This document shows, in pieces, positions 51,214 to 60,699 of a DNA stretch of 64,000 nt. Origin of the DNA: Gaetbulibacter_A sp043876815 (GTDB lineage: Bacteria; Bacteroidota; Bacteroidia; Flavobacteriales; Flavobacteriaceae). Within the stretch, counting starts at the first letter, position 1, and the number at the start of each line of letters is the position of its first letter. The notes under the pieces were generated by a model. That model had not been told where the DNA came from. It made no database searches and saw only the letters and a program-made list of their open reading frames with translations. A program made the translations under genes and the position numbers. The stretch spans positions 235,805 to 299,804 of the forward strand of contig NZ_JBAWKA010000005.1 of NCBI RefSeq assembly GCF_043876815.1, in the 5' to 3' direction.

Positions 51214-52371
51214 AGCAGTAGTTTTTAAATATTTATTTACGAGTTCATAGGTTTCTATCATAAGTAGTTCTCGCTTATCAGTATTTGAATTCATAAATAG
51301 AACAATAGTTAGCGGTATATCCAATCTTCTTACAACCATTGTCCTGGTGCCATACCAACTCCCTCTATGTGATGATATGTTGTCAGTAACAATCCAAGCC
51401 ATGGCATATCCTATTTCTTTGTTTTCAAAGAAAGGATAGAGGTCAATCATCTCATGACCTGTATTAGGCCATATTCCTTTAATAGTACTACTCGGCTTAA
51501 ATATTAATTTATGAGACTTTTTCGAAAGTAAGTTCTTGTTTCGCAAAGCTTTATCATATTCCAAATAATCATGGACACTGGTGTAAACTGCACCATCTCC
51601 TAAAATTCCATTCATGAAAAAGCCATCCACTTTTTCCCAATTATCCAAGCTATCTCTTTCATAGCAATAGGCTCGTTCTGGAATTTCAATAGGGTGAGCC
51701 AAATTGTAAAAATTGGTTCGTTTCATTCCAGCTTTGTTAAAAATATTTTCTTTCGCAAAGGATGAAAATTCTTGTCCACTCACTTTTTCTACCAGAAGAG
51801 CTAAAACCAGATACGCAGTATTTGAATATTCCCAACCATCGCCAGGCTCAAACACCGGCTTTGGATTAGTCTCAAGCCATTTTAAGATATCTTGATTCTC
51901 GACAATCTTTGATTTATCCCATCTTTCTAAAAAATAAGGCTCTTCGTAATCTGCAAGTCCAGAGGTATGATTTAGTAAATTTTCAACAGTAATATTCTTG
52001 AAAACAGGGAAGTCCCAGAACTTACTTATCGTATCATTTAATGAAAGTAAATCTTTATCAACAAGACTTAAGATGCATAGAGCGGTAAATTGCTTACTAA
52101 CTGAAGCCATTCTCATATTAGTATTGAGAGTAATAGGCTTTTTTGTTTCTATATCTCTTAATCCATAGCCTTTACCAAAAATCATTTCTTGTCCATATGA
52201 AATTGCAATTGCAGCTCCAGGTTCATATTGTCCGATTGTAGAGTTGAATAGGGAATCAACACTTGTTTGAAGTCTTTCCAGTCCAATTGCTTCCGGTTCA
52301 GTTTTTTTGTCACTCGGATTCTTACAAGAAATACAAACCGTAATCAACAATAGAGTCAAAAGGTTTTTCAT
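51202..52371 (-). CDS. Beta-lactamase-fold serine hydrolase lipoprotein 1
   Basis: 389 residues, lipobox Cys about 16 (LLLITVCISC). Class C beta-lactamase-like catalytic motifs: SxxK at Ser90-Lys93 (RMASVSKQFTAL), YxN about 180 (WEYSNTAYL), and a C-terminal HRGSWYG in place of the KTG/HxG motif. Probably a DD-peptidase or esterase acting in the periplasm. Its stop codon lies inside the right arm of element e. Confidence 0.92.
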   Translation of the reverse strand: MKNLLTLLLITVCISCKNPSDKKTEPEAIGLERLQTSVDSLFNSTIGQYEPGAAIAISYGQEMIFGKGYGLRDIETKKPITLNTNMRMASVSKQFTALCILSLVDKDLLSLNDTISKFWDFPVFKNITVENLLNHTSGLADYEEPYFLERWDKSKIVENQDILKWLETNPKPVFEPGDGWEYSNTAYLVLALLVEKVSGQEFSSFAKENIFNKAGMKRTNFYNLAHPIEIPERAYCYERDSLDNWEKVDGFFMNGILGDGAVYTSVHDYLEYDKALRNKNLLSKKSHKLIFKPSSTIKGIWPNTGHEMIDLYPFFENKEIGYAMAWIVTDNISSHRGSWYGTRTMVVRRLDIPLTIVLFMNSNTDKRELLMIETYELVNKYLKTTANNG

Positions 52372-52393
52372 GTGGTTGGTTTTAATTACTGCT

Positions 52394-52583
52394 TACGAAC
52401 TTGTGTATGAAACGTAGCGTGCAAAAAGAGACTAACTTTTCGGATTAACACAGAGCCGAATTTTTATATTTTGTTTTTAATTTTTCTCTTTTTTAAAAGC
52501 CAAATTAAAAATTTGGCGGACTTTCTAAATATACACAAACCTTTGGGTTTAACACTTATTAGCTATGTTTTATACACCGTGTT
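52394..52583. repeat. Inter-cassette element f (190 nt)
   Basis: Longest element. Left boundary degenerate (TAC for AAC) then GAACTTGTGTATGAAACGTA and GCG, right TTAGCTATGTTTTATACACC-GTGTT. The middle contains extra hairpins (AAATTAAAAATTTGG). It may be two fused elements. Confidence 0.6.
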
Positions 52584-52665
52584 AGTAACAGTTATTTCAT
52601 TCTTTAATATGTTTAAAATATTTCATTCACATTTCAATATTATTTGCTTTTTAATAGGCTAGAGA

Positions 52666-54057
52666 CTAATCATTTAATCTTAGTTTTTTAGCTAGAATAT
52701 AATCACTTACAAAATATGATAAAGTACTTAGGGTTAAAGCCGCTACTAACTCAGGTAAAAGAAAACTCAAAAACTGTTTCCAAATGATGTATGAAATAAA
52801 GCCAACGAACATAGATATTAAAGCAGCTTGCCAATGAAAATTTTTCTTAAGAATTGAAAAAACAATTACTGGTATCATAACTGGAATGTAGAACTCGGTA
52901 ATAATCATTATCACTTCAAGAATTGAAGACAGATAACTAGCTATAATTATGCAGATTATCCCCATTAACAGGGTATATAGTTTCGCAGCTTTAAGTTTTT
53001 GCTTTTCTTTCATCGGCTTCAACACGTCTATAATATCTTCGCTAAATATGATACTGCCTGCATTTAGTACAGTATCCTGAGACGACATGACTATACCTAA
53101 CATGGCAATAATGAAAATGCCATAGAGTATGCCAGGAAAGTGTTCTGAAGCAATATAAAGTAATACTTGATCATTATTATCAAGTTCAGGATACAAGTAA
53201 TACCCTGTACTTCCAATAAAAACCATCAAGGCAAGCCATATGGCCATAAATACACCTGCGGCAACAGTCGAATTTCGAGCCACTTTATTACTTTTTGAGG
53301 CAAGAAACCTCCCTAGCCCACCTGAATCAAGGCCTGTTGAACTCAGAAGCCATAATACTCCGAAACTGAAGATTACAATTATTGGATGCGAATCAAATGC
53401 GCTTGTTGTCTTGGAAGAAGTGGCCTCTATGTAATCTTTCCAAATAAACCGTTCCTCAGATAATATCAAAATAGCCAATATGGGTATCAGAATTATAAAA
53501 TGAACAAATTGAATTGAATCTGTTTGAATGGTAGCCCTAATGCCACCAAAATAAGAATAGCATATTACAATGGTAGTTACTATTACTATAGACCATATTT
53601 TAGAAAAGCCAAAAACGTTATTCACTAATTCACCACCGGCATAACTCATAGCCACTGTGATAGACCCGAAAAAAAGAAGAGAGAAAACTCCAGTAGCCAG
53701 TCGAACAAATTTATGATTGTGACTTTTTATACCTCCAACTAAATCTCCAATAGAATATATATCATTAAATCTATTTCTAATTCTGGGAACTAAAAAGATA
53801 CCAACCATTATCAATCCCAATCCGCAAAGCGGAAGAAGATAAGCCAAAAACATACCTCTTGAAAAACCTTCCCTCACTAACCCCATAGACCAACCTGGGC
53901 CTATAAAAGAAGCACAAAGCGAAGAAAAAATAAGAAAAAAGCCAAGGCCTCTTCCTGCTACTGAATACTCCTCAAAATTTCCTTTTTTTCGGGTAAAGAG
54001 GATGAAGCCAAAATACAATATTCCGAAAATTAGGATTACCCATTGGCTTGAGTTCAT
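52666..54057 (-). CDS. Sodium:solute symporter (SSF/SLC5)
   Basis: 463 residues, 12-13 predicted membrane helices. SSF hallmarks include the N-terminal YFGFILFTRKKGNFEEYSVA, GRGLGFFLIFSSLCASFIGP, and the GGLGRFLASKS segment. It imports an unknown solute with Na+. It is the first gene (3' in transcription) of the only two-gene unit and shares it with a serine hydrolase: the hydrolase may release what this transporter takes up. Confidence 0.9.
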   Translation of the reverse strand: MNSSQWVILIFGILYFGFILFTRKKGNFEEYSVAGRGLGFFLIFSSLCASFIGPGWSMGLVREGFSRGMFLAYLLPLCGLGLIMVGIFLVPRIRNRFNDIYSIGDLVGGIKSHNHKFVRLATGVFSLLFFGSITVAMSYAGGELVNNVFGFSKIWSIVIVTTIVICYSYFGGIRATIQTDSIQFVHFIILIPILAILILSEERFIWKDYIEATSSKTTSAFDSHPIIVIFSFGVLWLLSSTGLDSGGLGRFLASKSNKVARNSTVAAGVFMAIWLALMVFIGSTGYYLYPELDNNDQVLLYIASEHFPGILYGIFIIAMLGIVMSSQDTVLNAGSIIFSEDIIDVLKPMKEKQKLKAAKLYTLLMGIICIIIASYLSSILEVIMIITEFYIPVMIPVIVFSILKKNFHWQAALISMFVGFISYIIWKQFLSFLLPELVAALTLSTLSYFVSDYILAKKLRLND

Positions 54058-54064
54058 ATGACCC

Positions 54065-55249
54065 TTATTGAGAGTTTGACTGAATTACAGCAGATTTAGC
54101 TGCTTTTAATATACTTTCCGTTTCTTCATCAAATATGTTCCAGCTATTAACCACTGCTATAGTTTCTAATTTCGGAAAAACCAGAAGATACTGGCCGCCA
54201 AAACCATGACAAGCCCAGATTTCTATACCGTCTTGATCGTCTCTCCACCATTGATATCCATAGCCCTTCTCATGATCGAATTCAACATGTTTCAAGGTAC
54301 TTCTCTTAACCCAATCTGAGGAAATTACCTGCTGTCCATCCCATAGACCATTATTTAGCATTAAGAAGCCTATTTTGGCTAGATCTTGTGCTTTCAAGAA
54401 CAGGCCACCCTCAGTATCTGTATATCCAGTCGGTGTTTTTTTCCAATGATAATTCTTAATTCCCAGAGGTGTAAATAGATGTTTCTCTGCATATTCATCA
54501 ATGTATATTCCTGTTGCTTTTTTGATTATCCCTGACATTAGTTGACTCGCCCCACTATTATAAACCCATTTAGTTCCTGGAATAGTGTCCATAGGTTGAT
54601 TCAACGTAAACTGAATCCAATCTTTGCTTTGTTCAAGTTGTCCGGTAGTATTGGTAGAATCTGGGGGTCTGTCCATTTCATGCCATTCCATCCCCAGCTG
54701 CATGGTCAGCAAATTTTCCAAAGTTGCAGTTTTGAGAGATTCGTCAGCCATTGATAAGTCGTAATCTTCAAAAAAATCAACTACTCTGACGTCTGTACTG
54801 CTAATATTCCCTTCTTTAATTGCAACGCCAATCATGATAGAAGCAATTGATTTGGTAACAGATTGTAGGGTATGAACCTGTTGATTTTGATAATACGGAT
54901 GCCACTTGGGATGATAGTAATTATAGTCTCCAAAAATGGTAGAATCTTTACAGGTTGCAAATCCGCATCCAAGAGCACCAGACTTTCCTTTACTTATTTT
55001 TTCGTAGTCATTCTCAAATGATTGGTCAAATACCAATTTTCCATTTTTAATTAAGAGCAGTTGGTCAACATTACCGTAAACTCCATTTTCAATCTCGTTT
55101 AGTAAATCATCAAAAGGCGCGCTATTCAAGCCTTCATTTTCAAAACTTGATGTTTCCCATGCCTGAGTAGGAAATCTATTCGATTCCTTTTGCTCGTTGC
55201 ATGATAACAATAAGAAAACAAGAATGGTGGTTATGATGTGGATTTTCAC
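54065..55249 (-). CDS. Beta-lactamase-fold serine hydrolase lipoprotein 2
   Basis: 394 residues, lipobox Cys about 17 (TILVFLLLSC). SxxK at Ser130-Lys133 (TLQSVTKSIASIM), a YNSGASQLMSGI segment (Tyr-Asn-Ser type second motif as in 6-aminohexanoate-dimer-hydrolase relatives), and a late HGFGGQYL in place of KTG. Upstream of the symporter with a 7-nt gap in one cassette, so cotranslation is likely. Unit ends GTTAGTAACA and, inverted, GTTAACAACA. Confidence 0.91.
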   Translation of the reverse strand: MKIHIITTILVFLLLSCNEQKESNRFPTQAWETSSFENEGLNSAPFDDLLNEIENGVYGNVDQLLLIKNGKLVFDQSFENDYEKISKGKSGALGCGFATCKDSTIFGDYNYYHPKWHPYYQNQQVHTLQSVTKSIASIMIGVAIKEGNISSTDVRVVDFFEDYDLSMADESLKTATLENLLTMQLGMEWHEMDRPPDSTNTTGQLEQSKDWIQFTLNQPMDTIPGTKWVYNSGASQLMSGIIKKATGIYIDEYAEKHLFTPLGIKNYHWKKTPTGYTDTEGGLFLKAQDLAKIGFLMLNNGLWDGQQVISSDWVKRSTLKHVEFDHEKGYGYQWWRDDQDGIEIWACHGFGGQYLLVFPKLETIAVVNSWNIFDEETESILKAAKSAVIQSNSQ

Positions 55250-55265
55250 TGTATTAATTGTTGTT

Positions 55266-55391
55266 AACGGTTCGTGTAAGGTTTGTTGCGAGTTTAAGTA
55301 ACTAATTTAGCAAATAAAACTGAACCGCAGGAAAATCCGCGGGATTTTTCAGGAAAGGCGAGAAACTTAGTAATGAATTATACGCGGTGTT
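55266..55391. repeat. Inter-cassette element g (126 nt)
   Basis: Long class: AACGGTTCGTGTAAGGTTTG, TTGCGAG, CTAATTTAGCAAATAAAA, inner GGAAAATCCGCGGGATTTTT, then ATGAATTATACGCGGTGTT. Confidence 0.75.
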
Positions 55392-55411
55392 GCCAGTAGT
55401 TATTTTTTAAA

Positions 55412-56791
55412 TTACTTAATACGTAGACTTTTAAATAAATCTTTAAATTTTTGATCAGAGGGAAAGGGTGTACTGTAATCTACAATATTACTTTCTGGGT
55501 CGATTAAAATATATCTTGGTATGCCTTCTACGGCATATTCCTCAAAAAAAGAATAGTCATCTTTTGTTGCGAATAATTGTATTCCCGTTAAAGATTCTTT
55601 TTTTATTATTTCTCGCCATTTATCTTCATCATCTTTAAAGGCAATACTTACAATAATAAGATCCTCATATTCTTGTTCTAATTTCTTCAAATAGGGCATC
55701 TCTCTATAACAATTACCACACCATGTACCCCAAATATCAATAAGCACAAACTTTCCTTTAAAATCGTCTAATGAATATTCCCCTCCATTATAGTTTTTAT
55801 AGTTAGTGAACTTTGGCGAAGGAGCCCCTTTTTTTAATTTTCCAAAGCGATAATATAAATCCAACATTTTAGCTTTTATAAGGGTGTCATTTCCAGTATA
55901 ATATTTTTTAAAGTCACTGTAAGAAGATTCAATGTCCTCAGAGTTTAAAAGAAAATTTGGTGCAAAATGAGCAATTAAATCATTTTTTATAAAGTCATTT
56001 GAGATAATTGATGATGATTCTTTTATTGCATTCTGATAAAGTGAATATGAAAGGTTTAGCTTTTTGCTTTCCTTCGCTTTTTTTCCTAGCTGTTCAAAGT
56101 AGTAGTCAGTTACTAAACTTTTATAAGGTTCGTATTTTTTATAATCCTTTTCGTTAAAGTAATCAATATTCAATTCATTTTTAGACTCTATTGAAAAGTT
56201 GTTAATTTCATTTACAGTCAGGTATAGCGAAAGATATCTCAGATACTCATAGTTTATAAAAGTTTCTTCAAATGCTTTTAATGAACTAGGTAATTTTGAA
56301 TTATGTAGTCTTTCAAGTTGTTTTTCTTTAACATTATTAAGGAAACTTCTAATTTCATTTTCGGACTTACCAGTTTCATTAAACTCATAAAATACGATAC
56401 CTCTAGTTTTATCTGTATAATAATCATTGATGGCAATATTATCGCCCTTTAAGGTAATGCCCTCATTTTTAAAATTTTTTGTATCATAATCAAGGATATA
56501 TTTACTAGAAGGTATAATATAAAACTGAAAAATATTGGTGTTATCCGAAATAGAATACAATTCCTCTTTATGAACATAAACAGTATCATGAAAAGTCCCA
56601 TTCTGCTTTAGATGAATGATTTTTCTCTTAGTTTTATCTGTAACGTCATAATACGGCCTTAGTTCAATTGTATTGTTTCCATTTTTAATTTTCCCGCTTA
56701 AAATAACGTAATTAGATTTTTTCTGACAAGAGGAATAATTTAATAACATCACTAGAGTTAATAAACTACCAACCACTTTGTTTTTGTTCAT
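55412..56791 (-). CDS. TlpA-like thioredoxin-domain lipoprotein
   Basis: 459 residues. Lipoprotein-type start (VMLLNYSSC, Cys about 22), a beta-rich N-terminal domain of the DUF4369 kind (SGKIKNGNNTIELRPYYD), a helical middle, and a C-terminal AhpC/TlpA thioredoxin fold with redox motif WCGNC (Cys about 358 and 361) and cis-Pro in EGIPRYIL. It should reduce or isomerise disulfides of exported proteins. Unit ends are a perfect pair, GTTGCCAGTA. Confidence 0.91.
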   Translation of the reverse strand: MNKNKVVGSLLTLVMLLNYSSCQKKSNYVILSGKIKNGNNTIELRPYYDVTDKTKRKIIHLKQNGTFHDTVYVHKEELYSISDNTNIFQFYIIPSSKYILDYDTKNFKNEGITLKGDNIAINDYYTDKTRGIVFYEFNETGKSENEIRSFLNNVKEKQLERLHNSKLPSSLKAFEETFINYEYLRYLSLYLTVNEINNFSIESKNELNIDYFNEKDYKKYEPYKSLVTDYYFEQLGKKAKESKKLNLSYSLYQNAIKESSSIISNDFIKNDLIAHFAPNFLLNSEDIESSYSDFKKYYTGNDTLIKAKMLDLYYRFGKLKKGAPSPKFTNYKNYNGGEYSLDDFKGKFVLIDIWGTWCGNCYREMPYLKKLEQEYEDLIIVSIAFKDDEDKWREIIKKESLTGIQLFATKDDYSFFEEYAVEGIPRYILIDPESNIVDYSTPFPSDQKFKDLFKSLRIK

Positions 56792-56823
56792 TCTATTTTT
56801 ATATGGATGTTTTAATTACTGGC

Positions 56824-56946
56824 AACATTTATGTTTATGATTAGTGGCGTGTTTAAGCACCTAATTTAGCAAATACAAACGGAATAGAAAATCCGGGAGG
56901 ATTTTCGTAAGCAAGCTAAAACTAGCCATTAATTATACACGGTGTT
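56824..56946. repeat. Inter-cassette element h (123 nt)
   Basis: Long class: AACATTTATGTTTATGATTA, GTGGCG, CTAATTTAGCAAATACAAAC, inner GAAAATCC-GGGA-GGATTTTC, CTAGCCATTAATTATACACG and GTGTT. Confidence 0.77.
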
Positions 56947-56959
56947 GCCCACAGTTATT

Positions 56960-57661
56960 TTATGTGCAATCGTATGATGAAACTACAATTATTTCATTTT
57001 CTTTTGTTTCAATTTTTAAATCTTCTGTTGCACCTTCTCCCTCAAATTTTATAATACTTCCTTCTTTCCCTTGAAATATTGGAATCCAAGTTTCATTGTC
57101 TCCCATTAGTCCATAATAATCACTTACCATTTGGTGATAAACTTCATTTAAAGTCAGATTTTTATACTCCGTTACGTGGTCAAAACATCCGTCCCAACTC
57201 GTATAAGTATAAGTTCCATTTTCGTAATATTTGTATTCAAAATATTTTGGAAACTCACCATTTTCAGTTTGGATAAGTTTTTCTTCTTTTTTCTTGTCGG
57301 TCATTATTCCCAAAAGGTTTATAAAAGTCTGTCCGTATTCACTTTGACCGATTTCTACATTCTTGTCAGTCAGGTCAGAACTAAAAATAAATCCATTAAT
57401 GTTTTTTGGCTTTATCCAATTTCCATTTAAAGAAAATCCTTTTCCGATTTCAAATTGTTCTTCGGTTTGGATTGTTTTTTCGATGATTATATTTTCTCCA
57501 ACTTTTAATTCAGACAGAGTTTTTGACTCGAATGTTGGCTTTTCATAAACTTTAGCTCCCAACATATTTATTACACACAATTCAGCTTTATTTTCCAGAT
57601 TTTGTCCGAAACTATAATGGACTAATAGTATTGTGAATATTAATGTTAAGCAGTTTTTCAT
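56960..57661 (-). CDS. Secreted SH3b-like domain protein
   Basis: From the ATG at 57661 (MKNCLTLIFTILLVHYSFGQ) the product is 233 residues with a signal peptide and an SH3b-like N-terminal domain (GAKVYEKPTFESKTLSELKV, FSLNGNWIKPKNINGFIFSS). An unrecognised C-terminal half with paired Cys follows (WDGCFDHVTE and a C-terminal SYDCT). An upstream ATG (57721) would start inside element i and was rejected. Its unit ends match poorly (GTTGCCCACA versus GTTGTGCGTC), unlike neighbours. Confidence 0.75.
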   Translation of the reverse strand: MKNCLTLIFTILLVHYSFGQNLENKAELCVINMLGAKVYEKPTFESKTLSELKVGENIIIEKTIQTEEQFEIGKGFSLNGNWIKPKNINGFIFSSDLTDKNVEIGQSEYGQTFINLLGIMTDKKKEEKLIQTENGEFPKYFEYKYYENGTYTYTSWDGCFDHVTEYKNLTLNEVYHQMVSDYYGLMGDNETWIPIFQGKEGSIIKFEGEGATEDLKIETKENEIIVVSSYDCT

Positions 57662-57672
57662 AAATGACGCAC

Positions 57673-57795
57673 AACGGTCTCGGCTATGAGTAGTTGCGGG
57701 GGTTAGCATTAAACTTTGCAAGTATACAAAAAGCTGAAAATTCCTGCGGAATTTTCAGGATAAGCGATAACTAGCAATTACTTATAGCCGATGTT
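57673..57795. repeat. Inter-cassette element i (123 nt)
   Basis: Long class with AACGGTCTCGGCTATGAGTA and GTTGCG at left, inner hairpin GAAAATTCC-TGC-GGAATTTTC, CTAGCAATTACTTATAGCCG and ATGTT at right. The outer stem GGCTAT / ATAGCC differs from GTATA-type elements but keeps pairing. Confidence 0.77.
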
Positions 57796-57803
57796 GGCAC
57801 ACG

Positions 57804-58286
57804 TTAATTTTCAGCTATTGTTTTTGATAATGATTCATGAACCATGGTAATTTTCCACTGTTCCAATTTCTTTTCCCAAATAAGAGTCATTACACCTTTT
57901 AATTCATCATAATTATCATTTTTGAGTAAGAATGTTTCTTTAATTTTAAATGATATAATTCCGATATTCGAGCTAGCATAGTGGACTTTAGGTTCCATAA
58001 TTTCAAAAGTTGAATCTGATAATTTTGGCATTAAATCCCTCACAATTCCTTCTAGAACTTTAAAATCAATATGATTTCCATCTATATAAAAATCTAAGTT
58101 TGTGCTAAAGTAGCTCAAGTATTTGTCAGCATTTAATTCTTCCCAAGATTTAGTTAAATCATTGGTTAGATCTATAACATACTTTTCATACTCATTGACT
58201 TTTGAAGTCTCTTGTTGAGCAACTAAATCTATAGTTTGTACAGTGAATAAAAATAGAATGAATATTTCTCGGAAATTTACTTTCAT
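57804..58286 (-). CDS. Secreted NTF2-like (DUF4440/SnoaL) protein
   Basis: From the ATG at 58286 (MKVNFREIFILFLFTVQTID) the product is 160 residues: signal peptide, then an NTF2-like domain (VIDLTNDLTKSWEELNADKY, FYIDGNHIDFKVLEGIV, VMTLIWEKKLEQWKITMVHE). Small-ligand binding or enzymatic role unknown. The start at 58307 would read into the cassette-specific end tag and was rejected. Unit ends are a perfect pair, GTTGGCACAC. Confidence 0.8.
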   Translation of the reverse strand: MKVNFREIFILFLFTVQTIDLVAQQETSKVNEYEKYVIDLTNDLTKSWEELNADKYLSYFSTNLDFYIDGNHIDFKVLEGIVRDLMPKLSDSTFEIMEPKVHYASSNIGIISFKIKETFLLKNDNYDELKGVMTLIWEKKLEQWKITMVHESLSKTIAEN

Positions 58287-58305
58287 AAGTTTGTCAATGT
58301 GTGCC

Positions 58306-58431
58306 AACGGTTAGTATATGGAAAGTTGCGTGTTTTTGTGCAAGGATTTTCCGAAGGAAAATCAGAAGCAAGCAAACAAAGCAACTAACATTGGTTTAGG
58401 ATAAAACTAGAAATTTTTTATGTACTTTGTT
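58306..58431. repeat. Inter-cassette element j (126 nt)
   Basis: Long class, close relative of element o: AACGGTTAGTATATGGAAAG, TTGCGTG, inner GATTTTCC-GAA-GGAAAATC, GCAACTAACATTGGTTTAG, and TATGTACTTTGTT. Confidence 0.77.
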
Positions 58432-58442
58432 GTAAACAGTTA

Positions 58443-58949
58443 TTATTCCAAAAACCATTCATTCAAGCAATTAATTCCGTCTAGATTATTTAAAATTTCA
58501 ATTTTATTAGTACTAGTATTAGCTGTCCATACTTTTTTAATAGTCTGAATTTCTAAACTATCGGTTTTGTCAACAATTGCGATTAGATTTTCGTCGTTAT
58601 CTTCATTTATTTGACAATATCCAATTGTGATTAATTCAGGCTTATTCAAATTTGGTATTATTAAAGTATCCAAAATTTTAAAAATTCTATTCTCATTTCT
58701 TGAGTCAAGAGTTATGCTTTTTAAAATAATCAGATTGTTTTTTTTGTCCCGTAAATGAAGAATTCCGTGTTTTGGTTCAGGGTTATTTCCGTAAACAGTA
58801 GTGTCACTTATTTTAGAATAGTTTGAAAGTCTTGCTATTTCGTTGAACTTTTGAAATTCCATTCCTATTATAGAATCATTCTTTTTGTTCGTTTTGTTAC
58901 TACAACTTAATAAGATTAGAGAAGTCAAAATAAACAGTAAATTTTTCAT
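58443..58949 (-). CDS. Hypothetical lipoprotein
   Basis: 168 residues with lipobox Cys about 16 (FILTSLILLSC) and a soluble strand-rich domain (GILHLRDKKNNLIILKSITL, ELITIGYCQINEDNDENLIA). No family recognised. Unit ends are a perfect pair, GTTGTAAACA. Confidence 0.72.
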   Translation of the reverse strand: MKNLLFILTSLILLSCSNKTNKKNDSIIGMEFQKFNEIARLSNYSKISDTTVYGNNPEPKHGILHLRDKKNNLIILKSITLDSRNENRIFKILDTLIIPNLNKPELITIGYCQINEDNDENLIAIVDKTDSLEIQTIKKVWTANTSTNKIEILNNLDGINCLNEWFLE

Positions 58950-59008
58950 AATGTCTTAATTTATAACCAATATTTTGTCATCAAGAACTGTTCCGTTTAA
59001 TTGTTTAC

Positions 59009-59080
59009 AACGGTTCTCGGCTATACTTTCGTGCCGACCTCTCGAATATAAGCTTTTCGGCATGAAGTATAGGGGATGTT
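59009..59080. repeat. Inter-cassette element k (72 nt)
   Basis: Short class: AACGGTTCTCGGCTATACTT and AAGTATAGGGGATGTT form the outer stem; CCGACCTCTCG and AAGCTTTTCGG form the inner part. Confidence 0.68.
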
Positions 59081-59088
59081 ATATCTCG

Positions 59089-60540
59089 TCATTCTATTTT
59101 TTTTGCAATACGTTCTCCATTAAGCACAAGTTTTAACTCTGATACATTTTGGTTTTCATCTAGATTAAAAATGATTCGTCCACCTACATCATAAACTTCA
59201 AAAGTACTCTGACTGATAGGGGTCATTTCCCATGTTCCCTGATTCGTAGCTTGGATATACAATTTTCCGTCTTCTTTGAAGATGGTTAGATAAAATTCTG
59301 GTCTAAGTTCATATTTACCGAGGTATTTTTCTATGATTTTATCTTCGACAGTAATTTCTTCAATAGATCGAAAACGATTGTGTCTTTTCAGAATTTCAAC
59401 TGTGGCTTCATGAGGTAATCTATGAAATGTGTTTCCATTTATCCCTTCCATGGTTTCAGCAGCGACCATAGCATTTATTATTGCCTCTTCAACCGATTGA
59501 ACAGTTGCCTCAAAAATTGGATCAATCTTATCATTAGAAACACTCGCGACGGATACATTTTCTGAGCGATTAAAGGCATTTTCATTGGCTGTTGAGAAAG
59601 CTAAAAAAATATCTCCAGAACCGTTGCTCCCTCTTCCTCCAACATTCCCAATGCCTAAAGGAATTCTCTGTGCTATTCTCTTTAACTGGTGCGGAAGCAA
59701 TGGGGCATCTGTTGCTAAGATGACAATAATAGAACCATCTCCCTCTTTTCTTTTTGATTGTGGAGCTCCTTTTATATCAACACTTTTTAAATCCATTAAC
59801 TCCATACCTATTGGAACACCAGCAATTGTTAGATTTTTTTTCGCTCCAAAGTTGGATTGCACAAGAACACCAACGGTATATGCAGAATCTCCAATGTGTA
59901 TTATTCTAGAAGAGGTACCCGTTCCACCTTTGAATCCAAGGCAAGCCATTCCTGTTCCGCCACCAACATTTCCTTCAGCAATGGCTCCATTAGAAGAGTT
60001 TTCTATTGCCTCCAAAACATGCTCTTTTTTCACATGAAACCCATATATATCGTTTAATGCTCCATCGTATGTTTCAGCTACTACTGGGTAGGTATACCAC
60101 CAGTCTTCGCCATTATACCAATCTGTTTCAACAAACCACTCAAGTACTGCTTGTCTAACGGTTCCGACACTGTTTGTGTTGGTTAACATGATCGGCGTTT
60201 CGAGAAATCCAGATTCAGTAATCCAGGTTGTTCCTGTCATTTCTCCATTACCATTTAAACTGTACCAGTTCGCATAAACGGGATTAAATTTTGCATCTTT
60301 TCCTCTTGGAAATATTGCAGTTACTCCGGTTCTTATAGGTCCTTCACCTATAATGTTTTCCCCTGAACCTTTAATGATTGTACTGTATCCAACTTCCACT
60401 CCTTCAACATCAGTAATTGCATTATTCGGTCCAGGTATTCCAACAAACGGTATTCCTAAGTCTCGGGCTCTAATGCTATCTTGTGCAAGGGTTGTAGTTG
60501 TAAACAAGATTACAATTGCTAATATCAGTTTATGTTTCAT
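59089..60540 (-). CDS. P1-family aminopeptidase (DmpA-like) with C-terminal extension
   Basis: 483 residues with a signal peptide (MKHKLILAIVILFTTTTLAQ). The DmpA/S58 N-terminal nucleophile fold follows: GPNNAITDVEGVEVGYSTII, GGTGMACLGFKGGTGTSSRI and a catalytic Gly-Ser site in GSNGSGDIFLAFSTAN. About 75 extra C-terminal residues (KYLGKYELRPEFYLTIFKED onward) resemble the DUF3471-type domain often attached to serine hydrolases. Family members self-cleave and remove N-terminal, often D- or beta-amino acids. Unit ends are a perfect pair, GTTATATCTC. Confidence 0.91.
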   Translation of the reverse strand: MKHKLILAIVILFTTTTLAQDSIRARDLGIPFVGIPGPNNAITDVEGVEVGYSTIIKGSGENIIGEGPIRTGVTAIFPRGKDAKFNPVYANWYSLNGNGEMTGTTWITESGFLETPIMLTNTNSVGTVRQAVLEWFVETDWYNGEDWWYTYPVVAETYDGALNDIYGFHVKKEHVLEAIENSSNGAIAEGNVGGGTGMACLGFKGGTGTSSRIIHIGDSAYTVGVLVQSNFGAKKNLTIAGVPIGMELMDLKSVDIKGAPQSKRKEGDGSIIVILATDAPLLPHQLKRIAQRIPLGIGNVGGRGSNGSGDIFLAFSTANENAFNRSENVSVASVSNDKIDPIFEATVQSVEEAIINAMVAAETMEGINGNTFHRLPHEATVEILKRHNRFRSIEEITVEDKIIEKYLGKYELRPEFYLTIFKEDGKLYIQATNQGTWEMTPISQSTFEVYDVGGRIIFNLDENQNVSELKLVLNGERIAKKIE

Positions 60541-60560
60541 ACAGTACTTTAATGAGATAT

Positions 60561-60686
60561 AACGTGTTTGGCTATGGTTTTTTTTTGCGTGAAAATCCGC
60601 TATGATTTTCCGCCGTAAACCAAAGTTAGCAAATACGCAGGAATTTCAGAGAGGAAATTCCGCCGCAATGAATTATAGCCGGTGTT
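60561..60686. repeat. Inter-cassette element l (126 nt)
   Basis: Long class: AACGTGTTTGGCTATGGTTT, TTGCGTG, two inner arms built on GAAAATCCGC / GATTTTCCGCC, then ATGAATTATAGCCGGTGTT. Confidence 0.73.
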
Positions 60687-60699
60687 GTGCTTTCGTTAT

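Noticed and set aside
57662..57721. Earlier start for the SH3b-like protein
   Set aside because: The added residues derive from inter-cassette element i and would destroy the signal peptide starting at 57661.
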